Of a DNA stretch of 64,000 bases, positions 54,556 through 61,374 are shown one piece after another. The notes under the pieces are model-generated. The model saw only the letters and a program-made list of their open reading frames with translations. It was not told the origin of the DNA and ran no database searches. Numbering within the stretch: position 1 is the stretch's first letter; each line of letters starts with the position of its first letter. The translations under genes and the position numbers were made by a program. The stretch is from an uncultured Christensenellaceae bacterium (lineage in GTDB: Bacteria > Bacillota > Clostridia > Christensenellales > Pumilibacteraceae): the NCBI GenBank assembly GCA_910587455.1, contig CAJULK010000011.1, forward strand, positions 5,304 to 69,303, written 5' to 3'.

Positions 54556-54580
54556 ATATCCTCCGAGAAGTATTACAAAT

Positions 54581-54822
54581 AAAAAAACCCCGAAAATATC
54601 GGGGCGTCTTTAACGCGGTACCACCCGAATTGGGGCTTCATTGTGCACATAACGCGGCACACGCCGTCGCCTGCAATTACTCTCAGCGACGGTGCTCGTA
54701 CGGTGAATATCTTAGCGCTTGCCGTCTTTCAGCCGCGGACGACTCTCTGTCGATTGCGCATTTCTTGTGCCGTACTCAAGCGCATCTTTTTAATGATTAC
54801 AGTCGATACCTTAAGTCCGACT
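54581..54822 (-). promoter_or_regulatory. T-box riboswitch (Phe) with terminator, controls pheST
   Basis: Minus-strand leader of about 240 bases. It has the T-box sequence GGTGGTACCGCG (54614-54625), a Stem I closed by GTACGG/CCGTAC, an AGAGAG bulge and GGCTGAAAGACGG distal part, and a specifier region AGATATTCACC with TTC (Phe) in the expected place on the 3' side of Stem I. A Stem III-like hairpin CCGTCGC/GCGACGG follows. The terminator is CCCCGATATTTTCGGGG plus seven Ts (54581-54604). Uncharged tRNA-Phe would favour the antiterminator and allow pheST transcription. Confidence 0.93.
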
Positions 54823-54828
54823 GTAATC

Positions 54829-54857
54829 ATTGTATCACAAACAAATATTTATCGCAA
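54829..54857 (-). promoter_or_regulatory. promoter of pheST
   Basis: On the minus strand TTGCGA (54852-54857), 17 bases, TACAAT (54829-54834) with TGA extended -10. A 14-bp inverted repeat (54792-54805 with 54818-54831) overlaps the -10 and the start site. Confidence 0.7.
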
Positions 54858-54896
54858 TCGTTTTCTATGCCCTAAGCGACCGAAAATCAAATTTTT

Positions 54897-55574
54897 TTAA
54901 TCCACGATCAAATCGAGCATATCGCCTACGCTTGCTGCGTGAAGATATGTAGGCGGAACTTCACCGATTATTATCATTTCGCTCATAAGAACTTGTGCCG
55001 ATGTTTTTATGGTTGACGGCAGTCCGGGAACGGCAACGGCGACAGATCCCGATATATCAAGGTATAGCCTATGCAATGTCTGATTGATTCCCGATTCCGT
55101 AAAGACCGATGTGATTTTGGTTTTGGTCGATCCGACAAGATAGATTTTTATGTTAATGTCGGGTCCGAGTCCCGTAAAAAGCGTAACGCCGCTAAGCGAA
55201 CCGATAGGGATTTTAATTCCGTCCGCACCTATCTCGTTTATTTTTCGTTGCGCGCACAGCGTTACTTCTTGAGCGAGCGCGCTTATTGCATCGGAATGAA
55301 GTTCAACACTCTTAACGTTGCCTTTTTCGTCACGAACGACGTCCATCAGTTCTGCCGTGGAATTTTCACCCATGACGTCGATGACGGCATTGCCGACAGC
55401 CTCGGTAGTGAGCGCCCTGATCTTTTCGTTCGAAATCGTAACAATCATAGGATTTACGTTGCGCACAATAAACACACATACTACCGTTACGATTACGGCT
55501 ATCACGACAAGCGCAACGAACAGCTTTCTTTTTTTGCTGCGCCTTTTCTTAATGATCTTGCAACCATTTTCCAC
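54897..55574 (-). CDS. yunB: sporulation protein YunB
   Basis: 225 aa. Basic cytoplasmic start (KKRRSKKRK), one membrane segment (about 18-39), then RNVNPMIVTISNEKIRALTTEAVGNAV, and LPSTIKTSAQVLMSEMIIIGEVPPTYLHA near the end, the typical YunB arrangement. YunB is made in the mother cell under SigE in B. subtilis and has no settled biochemical role. Lies between spoVAE and pheS, minus strand. No obvious sigma-A promoter is seen in the 52-base gap before it. Confidence 0.85.
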   Translation of the reverse strand: MENGCKIIKKRRSKKRKLFVALVVIAVIVTVVCVFIVRNVNPMIVTISNEKIRALTTEAVGNAVIDVMGENSTAELMDVVRDEKGNVKSVELHSDAISALAQEVTLCAQRKINEIGADGIKIPIGSLSGVTLFTGLGPDINIKIYLVGSTKTKITSVFTESGINQTLHRLYLDISGSVAVAVPGLPSTIKTSAQVLMSEMIIIGEVPPTYLHAASVGDMLDLIVD

Positions 55575-55626
55575 ATCATTATATATGCGGAAACATTCGG
55601 TTTGAATACAAAAAAAACGTTAAACG

Positions 55627-56001
55627 TTATTTAGTGCGTGGACTGAAAACCAACGTCACTATATAACTCATTACGATTGCCGCACCTATACCGTAAGCGG
55701 TGCGCACGAGTCCGCCCGCAAACGCGCCGAGAAATCCGACCGAACGCGCCATTTCGATAGATCCTTTCGCAAGCGCCGCGCCGAATCCGACTATAGGCAC
55801 CGCAACTCCGGCTTGACAAATCTTGTAAATATAATCATAAACACCGACGCCTTCGAGAATTATACCCGCAATGAGAAAAATAACGAGTATACGCGCAGGC
55901 GTAAGTTTAGTCCTGACTATAAGAAGTTCCGCAATAGCGCAAAGCGCTCCGCCCGAAGCGAAAACTATCGCATAAGTTCCTATCATCTGCCATGCTTGCA
56001 T
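55627..56001 (-). CDS. spoVAE: stage V sporulation protein AE (SpoVAE)
   Basis: 124 aa from ATG 56001, which has GGAGG 9-10 bases upstream; ATG 56007 overlaps the spoVAD stop but is too close to that site. Four membrane segments. Diagnostic are GGALCAIAELLIVRTKLTPA, RILVIFLIAGIILEGVGVYD, VPIVGFGAALAKGS and FLGAFAGGLVRTAYGIGAA. SpoVA proteins form the channel that loads and releases dipicolinic acid in spores. Coupled to the remaining 3' part of spoVAD, so it could lack its normal promoter while the element is present. Confidence 0.88.
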   Translation of the reverse strand: MQAWQMIGTYAIVFASGGALCAIAELLIVRTKLTPARILVIFLIAGIILEGVGVYDYIYKICQAGVAVPIVGFGAALAKGSIEMARSVGFLGAFAGGLVRTAYGIGAAIVMSYIVTLVFSPRTK

Positions 56002-56003
56002 GA

Positions 56004-56414
56004 TCATTTCCCTCCGTAAGGACTTTCCACTATTACGGCGTGAGATATGCACGGAATAGTTTCGCCTTGATAACAGCTTTGAGTGCTCATAAGCGCACCC
56101 GTAGCGAGATATGCGATACGTTTATAATCCCCGTTCATCAATTTTTCCATAATGAAAGAATTGAATATAGTTGCCGAACACGCACACCCGCTTCCACCCT
56201 GATAGCATTTTTGATCTACGTCGTAAATCATGTTTCCGCAATCTATATAGTTTTGTCCGAGTCGTATACCGCGTTTATACATTAAGTCGCGGAAGATATC
56301 GGAGCCGAGTTTGCCTAGATCGCCGGTGACTATAAGATCGAAATCGTTTTCGTCATAACCTGATTGCGATAACAACGCAAACATGGTATCCATCGCGGCG
56401 GGGGCGAATGTCAA
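56004..56414 (-). pseudogene. spoVAD: 3' part of spoVAD, 5' part separated by an inserted element
   Basis: About 135 codons remain of the ~340 of SpoVAD. From APAAMDTMFALLSQSGYDE, through FDLIVTGDLGKLGSDIF, YIDCGNMIYD, GGSGCACSATIF and TGALMSTQSC, to ETIPCISHAVIVE, the sequence aligns with the C-terminal half of SpoVAD without a break. The match ends at TTC GCC CCC GCC GCG, where intact proteins read G-A-A-M-A-P-A-A. Upstream of that the frame is unrelated AT-rich DNA of the recombinase element. No ribosome site precedes TTG 56414 or ATG 56393. The frame is clean, with no decay, which suggests a recent or reversible interruption. Confidence 0.8.
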
Positions 56415-56463
56415 TAATACACCATAAAAAAGTCAAAATTTTTTGTAAATTGCTTATTTTGAC
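56406..56463. other. element end at the spoVAD break, with inverted repeat
   Basis: SpoVAD similarity stops at about 56405. Just inside the element an 8-bp inverted repeat, GTCAAAAT (56432-56439) and ATTTTGAC (56456-56463), lies in AT-rich DNA, some 25-60 bp from the break. Serine recombinase attachment sites have such imperfect symmetry around a 2-bp core, so this may be the phage-side arm of the hybrid attachment site. The core itself cannot be fixed without the other end. Confidence 0.4.
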
Positions 56464-56474
56464 GATTTTGCAAA

Positions 56475-56497
56475 GAAAAAACGGCGCGAACACCGTT
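56475..56497 (-). terminator. terminator of the recombinase gene
   Basis: On the minus strand AACGGTG-TTCG-CGCCGTT, 7 pairs with one G-U around a tetraloop, followed by five Ts. It separates the recombinase from the spoVAD fragment, so recombinase transcripts should not express spoVAD-spoVAE. Confidence 0.7.
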
Positions 56498-56527
56498 TAT
56501 TTCAACTATTTTGATTTTTCGAGCTAA

Positions 56528-58204
56528 TTACACGCTGACTTTATTTAATGTATTGTTGTAAATATATTCGGTAGCCGCCAAAAATTCGTCGCGACATTTC
56601 AAGTGAATTTCTATCGCTCCGCCTTCGTGTATATATATGTTATCCACAAGTTCAACCAACACCTCGCGCGAGAGTTCGGAAAGACCTCTATGTTTTTTGA
56701 AGCGTGATATAAATTCATTACCGTCGTCTACACCGCGAGCGTTTTGCTCTACACGAGCCTGTAACTCTACAATATAGCTCTCGCCTTTCGCTACTTGATT
56801 TTCGTACTTTTCTTTCAGTGCAAGATAATTTTCCAAACTCAAGATCCCCGCCTTGTAATCGGGATACAAATCGAGCAACATTTTCTTAGCGGTATCTATC
56901 TCGGCTTTTTGGGTATCGATAGCAGAAAAAAGAATTGACGAGCGATTATCCGTAGATTTACGCTTATTGATATCTGCTATCATTTTATCGAAATCGACGG
57001 CAATTTGAATGTACTTAGTTATCACCGCAAGCACGGTTTCTTCCAAAATATCGGAACGGATCGAATGCTTTGTACACTTGCTTTTATCGAGCTTGCGGAA
57101 CGTAGAACATACATAATAATCGTATTTTTTATACGGCTGAGTTATTGTCTTTTTTTGCATCGCCCTGCCGCAATCGGCGCACTTCAAAAAACCGGCAAAT
57201 ACCGACAATCTGCTATTCTTAGGCGAAACGCGAGTATCGCGCGAAAGAAGCGATTGAACCTTGTTAAAGTCCTCTTTGGATATGATCGGCTCGTGAGTGT
57301 TTTCGACGCGAATATATTTATCCTTATCAACAGCCTTGCAAACATGCACTTTATAGCTTACTACCTCGTTTTTCTTTTGGACGAGATTACCGATATAAAG
57401 CTCATTAGTCAGGATTCGTCTTACAGTTGTATCGCACCACAAACGACAGTCCTGTGTCCTATGCGAATGTTTATAATTATAACCCTTACTCTTTTTGTAT
57501 TCCGACGGATTGAGAATACCTTGTTCGTTAAGCAAACGCGATATGCTTATCATACTATATCCGCCGATAAATAAATCGAAAATACGCCGAACCACGGCGG
57601 CGGCTTCTTCGTCTATGATTAATTTGTTGTGATCGGTTTCGTCTTTTTTATAGCCATAGGCGGCAAACGAGCCGATGAACTTGCCCTGCCGACGTCTTAT
57701 ATCGAGCGAGCTTCTCACTTTTGTGGAAATATCGCGGCAATATTCGTCGTTCATAATGTTCTTTATAGGAACTATCATCGTATTCATTGACGACGGATTT
57801 TCAATGCTGTCTATTATATCGTTTACGGCGATAAACCGAACTTTCAGCATAGGAAAAACCACTTCCAAATACTTGCCCGCTTCCACATAATTACGCCCGA
57901 AACGCGACAAATCCTTCACTATAACGCAGTTGATCCTCTTTGCCGTTATATCGTCGAACATTCGCTTAAATTCCGGACGCTCGAAGTCCGTTCCGCTCCA
58001 ACCGTCGTCGATATAATAATCATATATTTTTATACCGTAATGCGACGACACAAACTGCTCGGTTATAGCGCGTTGCGACGATACGCTTTCGCTCTCCAAT
58101 TTGTCGCCGTCCTCGCGCGACAAACGAATATAAAGCCCGGCATTCCAAACGACAGGTTGCGGCGCAAAAGAGGCATTTTGCTCATATTTACTTATTCTTG
58201 CCAT
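56528..58204 (-). CDS. large serine recombinase
   Basis: 558 aa. Resolvase domain with the catalytic serine in LYIRLSREDGD (S29), SSQRAI, DDGWSGTDFERPEFKRM and VKDLSRFGRNYVEAGKYLE. Recombinase domain (about 170-290, GYKKDETDH to RRILTNELYIGNL). Zinc-ribbon cysteines CADC and later VCSTFRKLDKSKC. A coiled coil of about 425-490 and a C-terminal tail. This is the TndX/TnpX/SpoIVCA-type large serine recombinase that integrates and excises without host factors at a 2-bp core. It lies next to the element end, as is usual. Its promoter looks like sigma-A and not sigma-E. Confidence 0.93.
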   Translation of the reverse strand: MARISKYEQNASFAPQPVVWNAGLYIRLSREDGDKLESESVSSQRAITEQFVSSHYGIKIYDYYIDDGWSGTDFERPEFKRMFDDITAKRINCVIVKDLSRFGRNYVEAGKYLEVVFPMLKVRFIAVNDIIDSIENPSSMNTMIVPIKNIMNDEYCRDISTKVRSSLDIRRRQGKFIGSFAAYGYKKDETDHNKLIIDEEAAAVVRRIFDLFIGGYSMISISRLLNEQGILNPSEYKKSKGYNYKHSHRTQDCRLWCDTTVRRILTNELYIGNLVQKKNEVVSYKVHVCKAVDKDKYIRVENTHEPIISKEDFNKVQSLLSRDTRVSPKNSRLSVFAGFLKCADCGRAMQKKTITQPYKKYDYYVCSTFRKLDKSKCTKHSIRSDILEETVLAVITKYIQIAVDFDKMIADINKRKSTDNRSSILFSAIDTQKAEIDTAKKMLLDLYPDYKAGILSLENYLALKEKYENQVAKGESYIVELQARVEQNARGVDDGNEFISRFKKHRGLSELSREVLVELVDNIYIHEGGAIEIHLKCRDEFLAATEYIYNNTLNKVSV

Positions 58205-58249
58205 AATTCACCATTCCTTTGGCGGACAATGACACTTTGACACAGTCAT

Positions 58250-58278
58250 ATTATACTCCATTTGTTCGAAAAAAGCAA
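58250..58278 (-). promoter_or_regulatory. promoter of the recombinase, with direct repeats
   Basis: On the minus strand TTGCTT (58273-58278), 17 bases, perfect TATAAT (58250-58255). The 9-bp repeat CGAACAAAT occurs inside the spacer (58260-58268) and again upstream (58289-58297), 29 bp apart, nearly three helical turns, on the same face. Suggests a repressor site. Confidence 0.65.
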
Positions 58279-58283
58279 GTATA

Positions 58284-58532
58284 TTAAGATTTGTTCGCTA
58301 AAATATTGCATATAGCGTCGGTCAAACGTTCTTGAAAGCGTGCCGACGTGTCGTCGAAAACCACTTTGACCGCTTTTCCGTTGACCTTGAATAGATACGG
58401 ATTTTTAATTTTGCGCATGAAATCGACCGTTCGCTGCATTATATCCGAATTGCAATCAACAAAAACATCGGTCAATTCGACCAATGCGTTTGTGTCTACA
58501 TCACGAAGATCCAACATGCCAACAGTTTTCAT
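58284..58532 (-). CDS. DUF6870-like small protein
   Basis: 82 aa from ATG 58532. It reads VDTNALVELTDVFVDCNSD, then RTVDFMRKIKNPYLFKVNGK, followed by VKVVFDDTSARFQERL. The IKNPY..K.....V...F.D pattern is that of small proteins (DUF6870 in my memory) commonly coded beside serine recombinases in clostridial elements. No function known; a recombination directionality factor is a possibility that position alone suggests. The recombinase promoter overlaps its 3' end. Confidence 0.55.
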   Translation of the reverse strand: MKTVGMLDLRDVDTNALVELTDVFVDCNSDIMQRTVDFMRKIKNPYLFKVNGKAVKVVFDDTSARFQERLTDAICNILANKS

Positions 58533-58633
58533 AACGATTATTTTGTCCGATTGCAATATTTGTTAAACCGAATTTCCATTCGGCTCAACAATAGTAAAAA
58601 CGTACGGTTATAAAAATTTTAACCACCGATACA

Positions 58634-58822
58634 TTAAATCTTAAACTTTTTTATTTTCTTGATTATATGTAGTATCAAATGTTGATGAAGATCCTCATCA
58701 AATTTGCCGTTAGTTATAGAATTAGCATTCAATAGCGGCGCAAATTGTTCGAGTATCGCTTCTATAGCGGCATTGTCGCCGTTTACGGCGGCTCTTAAAG
58801 TTTTCTCGAATTGTTCATTCAT
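58634..58822 (-). CDS. HTH_16-like transposon protein
   Basis: 62 aa. AAVNGDNAAIEAILEQFAPL, then GKFDEDLHQHLILHIIKKIKKF matches the helix-turn-helix conjugative-transposon domain (PF12645, as in Tn916 ORF8): a gene pattern with G-D..A...I...... and DEDL.Q.L....I.KF. Starts 2 bases after the stop of the sigma-like gene, with GCGAGGA upstream. The pair likely forms one regulator: this protein resembles a sigma region 2 start and the upstream one region 4. Confidence 0.7.
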   Translation of the reverse strand: MNEQFEKTLRAAVNGDNAAIEAILEQFAPLLNANSITNGKFDEDLHQHLILHIIKKIKKFKI

Positions 58823-58824
58823 TA

Positions 58825-59208
58825 TTAGTTATCCTCGCTTATTTGTTTTCTTAAATCGGCTATCGCACGCATTTTTATATTATAAACATATCTCAAAGAA
58901 TAACTGTATTCTTTTGCGATTTCTTCAGGCGGTATTCTATCCACATAAAGCATAATAAGAATTCTTTTACGGTTTGCAGATAGCTTATTAAAAGCCTTTG
59001 CCAACCTTTCATCATTAAAATCAAAATCGATGCTCGAAGCGGAAGTGATTCCGTCGCTCGCGATCAATTTATTTGATAAGTCGTCATCATATAACGATAC
59101 TTCCGACTGCTTTCCTTTGTCTCTCCGCAAATAGTCGTTTGCACGCTTAACAACTACTTTAAGCCATGCAGTGAACCTATATATAAGGTCATTATTGTCG
59201 TTTTTCAT
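58825..59208 (-). CDS. sigma-70 region 4-like transposon protein
   Basis: 127 aa. N-terminal part FTAWLKVVVKRANDYLRRDK, then LSANRKRILIMLYVDRIPPE and EIAKEYSYSLRYVYNIKMRA, a region 4-type helix-turn-helix, as in Tn916 ORF7-like sigma proteins that switch on transfer genes. AAAGGAG lies before the ATG and is paired in a hairpin (59215-59232). First gene of the minus-strand element cluster. Confidence 0.75.
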   Translation of the reverse strand: MKNDNNDLIYRFTAWLKVVVKRANDYLRRDKGKQSEVSLYDDDLSNKLIASDGITSASSIDFDFNDERLAKAFNKLSANRKRILIMLYVDRIPPEEIAKEYSYSLRYVYNIKMRAIADLRKQISEDN

Positions 59209-59214
59209 TATGTA

Positions 59215-59232
59215 CTCCTTTCGCCGAAGGAG
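59215..59232 (-). promoter_or_regulatory. hairpin hiding the ribosome site of the sigma-like gene
   Basis: CTCCTT and AAGGAG form a 6-bp stem with a 6-base loop (minus strand order CTCCTT-CGGCGA-AAGGAG). The 3' arm is the Shine-Dalgarno of the gene starting at 59208. Confidence 0.5.
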
Positions 59233-59245
59233 CTACATAATTATT

Positions 59246-59287
59246 AAAACGAAAACCCCGACGGCGTGAAAATTACGTTGTCGGGGT
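59246..59287 (-). terminator. terminator of the rhamnose operon
   Basis: On the minus strand ACCCCGACAACGT and ACGCCGTCGGGGT pair through 13 positions (two G-U) and are followed by TTTTCGTTTT. It lies 34 bases after the rhaD stop. Confidence 0.8.
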
Positions 59288-59320
59288 GTTGAAATTATTT
59301 ATCGAATCGGTTAACTTTTG

Positions 59321-60145
59321 TTAATCCAAAAAATCTTTTCTGCACTTTACGCCGAAAAGCTCGACGAGTTTTAACATATCTTCGTCTTTTATGGTGTTTA
59401 TCCTCGGCAGGTGCGATGTGAGCATATATATCTGCGCGGCTTTCTCGACGGTTTCTATCAAGCCAAACGTCTCGTCCATCGTCTTGCCCGCGCCGTATAT
59501 ACCGTGCATTGCCCAAATTACGAGACGGAAGTCTTTCATCTTCTTTGCCGTCGCTTCGCCTATCTCGTTGGTGCCGCAAAGCATCCACGGCAGTATTCCT
59601 ATCCCGTCGGGGAAAACCACTATGCACTCGGTGCACATCTCCCACAATGTATGCGTGAACTTCTTTTCGTCAAGCTCGTGCACGTAGTTCATTGCAAGCG
59701 TGTGCGTTGGGTGAGAATGCATAACTACCCTATGTTCGGAGTCTTGTTTTAATCGCGCTATATGGCACATAAAGTGACTAGGTAGTTCGCTCGTCGGTCT
59801 TCCCCCGTCATTGTATCCCCACAAAAGTTCCACACCGTTCTTTGCTATGCGGATTATGCCGAGATTGGTTTCGGGATCGCCGGCGACGTTTTTGAAGTAT
59901 TTGCCCGTGCCCGTCACTATGAATATCTTGCCGAATAACGCGCTCACGTCGAAGTCACCTTCATTCACGCCGGCGAGCGGTATCGTGCGGATAACGTTAT
60001 TTAAGTCAAGGTATTCCGCCACTTCGTTCTCGTCGAGCAGATAGCTTATGTTCCCGCCGTTGCGCTCGTCCCAGCCCAAGCGATACATATTGGCGGTAGT
60101 ATCGCACATTTCTTTTACGAACGGCGCTGTTAATATATCTTTCAT
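59321..60145 (-). CDS. rhaD: L-rhamnulose-1-phosphate aldolase
   Basis: 274 aa. Class II zinc aldolase that splits rhamnulose 1-phosphate to dihydroxyacetone phosphate and L-lactaldehyde. Full-length: GWDERNGGNISYLLDENE, FIVTGTGKYFKNV, GGRPTSELPSHFMCH, the zinc ligands in VVMHSHPTHTLAMNYV, and WAMHGIYGAG with the third histidine, matching E. coli RhaD. Starts one base after the rhaA stop. Confidence 0.95.
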   Translation of the reverse strand: MKDILTAPFVKEMCDTTANMYRLGWDERNGGNISYLLDENEVAEYLDLNNVIRTIPLAGVNEGDFDVSALFGKIFIVTGTGKYFKNVAGDPETNLGIIRIAKNGVELLWGYNDGGRPTSELPSHFMCHIARLKQDSEHRVVMHSHPTHTLAMNYVHELDEKKFTHTLWEMCTECIVVFPDGIGILPWMLCGTNEIGEATAKKMKDFRLVIWAMHGIYGAGKTMDETFGLIETVEKAAQIYMLTSHLPRINTIKDEDMLKLVELFGVKCRKDFLD

Positions 60146-60146
60146 A

Positions 60147-61374
60147 TTAGTTACGCTCTTTTAATATTTTCGCTTCGTATTGCTTGACTTCGTTATACCA
60201 ATCGCCTTGCGGCTGTCCTTGGCGTTTCAAGTACTCGTTCCACACCGCGTCGAAAGGCAACGTTTTAAGCTCCTCGTTCAACACCATAAGTTCGGTGAAG
60301 TTTGCTTCGTTCTGCAACGTTTTGAGCTTGCCGTTGGGTTGAAGCAACGCGAACAATAATGCCTTTTGCATATTTCTTGCGCCCACTATCCACGCCGCGA
60401 GCCTGTTTATGCTTGCGTCGAAATAGTCCAAACCTATAAGCACCTTTTCGGTCGCGTCGTTTCTTACTATCTCTTTTGCTATCTCTTTCAGTTCGTCCTC
60501 GAACAGCACGACGTGGTCGGAATCCCACCGAACTCCGCGCGTGACGTGCAAAGCGACTTTATCATAGAAAGCCAAAAGCGACGGGATTTTGTCCGAAACG
60601 TATTCGAGCGGGTGATAGTGTCCGTTATCCAAAAGACAGCAAATATCGTTTTTTGCCGCATAGTTTTGGTAAAACTCGTTACTGCCTACCGTGTAGCTTT
60701 CCACGCCTATGCCGAACACTTTGCTCTCGACTGCTACTAATACTTTGCTTCTGTCATAGCCGCAAGCGAGTATTTCGTCAAGAGACTTTTTCAATCTCAA
60801 CCGAGGCGTAAGCCTGTCGGCGGGGACGTCTTTATATCCGTCGGGTATCCATATATTCATAAGACACTGCTTGCCGAACTCGTCCGAAAGATACTCGGAG
60901 ATTTTAAGACACGCTATGCAGTGCTTTACCCAAAACTTGCGGATATTTTCATCGGGCGAAGACAGCGACAGTCCGTCTTTCATATTCTTATGGGAAAACA
61001 TCGTCGGATTGAAGTCTATTCCGTCAAGCCCTATTTCCTTTGCGAATTTTACCCACGGCGCGAAGTGTTCGGGACGGTATGCGTCGCGATCTACTTTCTC
61101 GCCGTTGAGTATGGCATAGCTCGCGTGCAGGTTCAAACGCTTCTTGCCGGGAATGAGCGAAAACGCTTTTTCGATGTCCGCTTTAAGCTCCTCGAAGTTC
61201 CTTGCTCGTCCTATGTAATTTCCCGTCGTCTGTATCCCGCCCGCCGCCGTCCAAGCCGACGACGTCATCGCCCTGCCAGCAGTGAATGCTTACGGGTATG
61301 TCTTTGAGCTTGTTCAATGCATATTCGGTGTCCACGCCGAATGTTGCGTACCGTTGTTTTGCGTTATCGTACAT
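60147..61374 (-). pseudogene. rhaA: L-rhamnose isomerase with a one-base frameshift
   Basis: The N-terminus (MYDNAKQRYATFGVDTEYAL, then SIHCWQGDDVVGLDGG) and the rest (AAGGIQTTGNYIGRARNFEE onward, about 365 aa) are both convincing RhaA but in different frames. The shift lies in the GC-rich run at 61236-61249: removing one G from GGCGGCGGGCGGG restores GLDGGGGIQTTGNY, close to the family reading. The rest is intact, with metal-ligand segments (VESKVFGIGVESYTVGSNEF, LLDNGHYHP, VRWDSDHVV). Isomerises L-rhamnose to L-rhamnulose. It may be an assembly error in the G/C run, a true mutation or a phase-variable site. TAATG overlap with rhaB. Confidence 0.85.

Larger units (their letters stand above)
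56409..59250 (-). mobile_element. serine-recombinase element inserted in spoVAD (minimum extent shown)
   Basis: The left end is the spoVAD break. Genes seen: serine recombinase, DUF6870-like protein, HTH_16-like protein and a transposon-type sigma-like protein. The last three are typical passengers of Tn916/Tn1549-like and related clostridial elements. The right end is not recognised: neither the spoVAD 5' half nor a matching attachment site appears before 64000. The element may end near 59250, with a rearrangement, or continue past the window and include the rhamnose operon. Confidence 0.6.

Noticed and set aside
58260..58297. Start of a CRISPR or other repeat array
   Set aside because: Only two 9-bp copies, inside a promoter region; no array, no cas genes anywhere in the window.
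58205..58300. SigE- or SigK-type promoter for the recombinase
   Set aside because: Only a clear sigma-A type -35/-10 was found. The sporulation-control idea therefore rests on context and not on the promoter.
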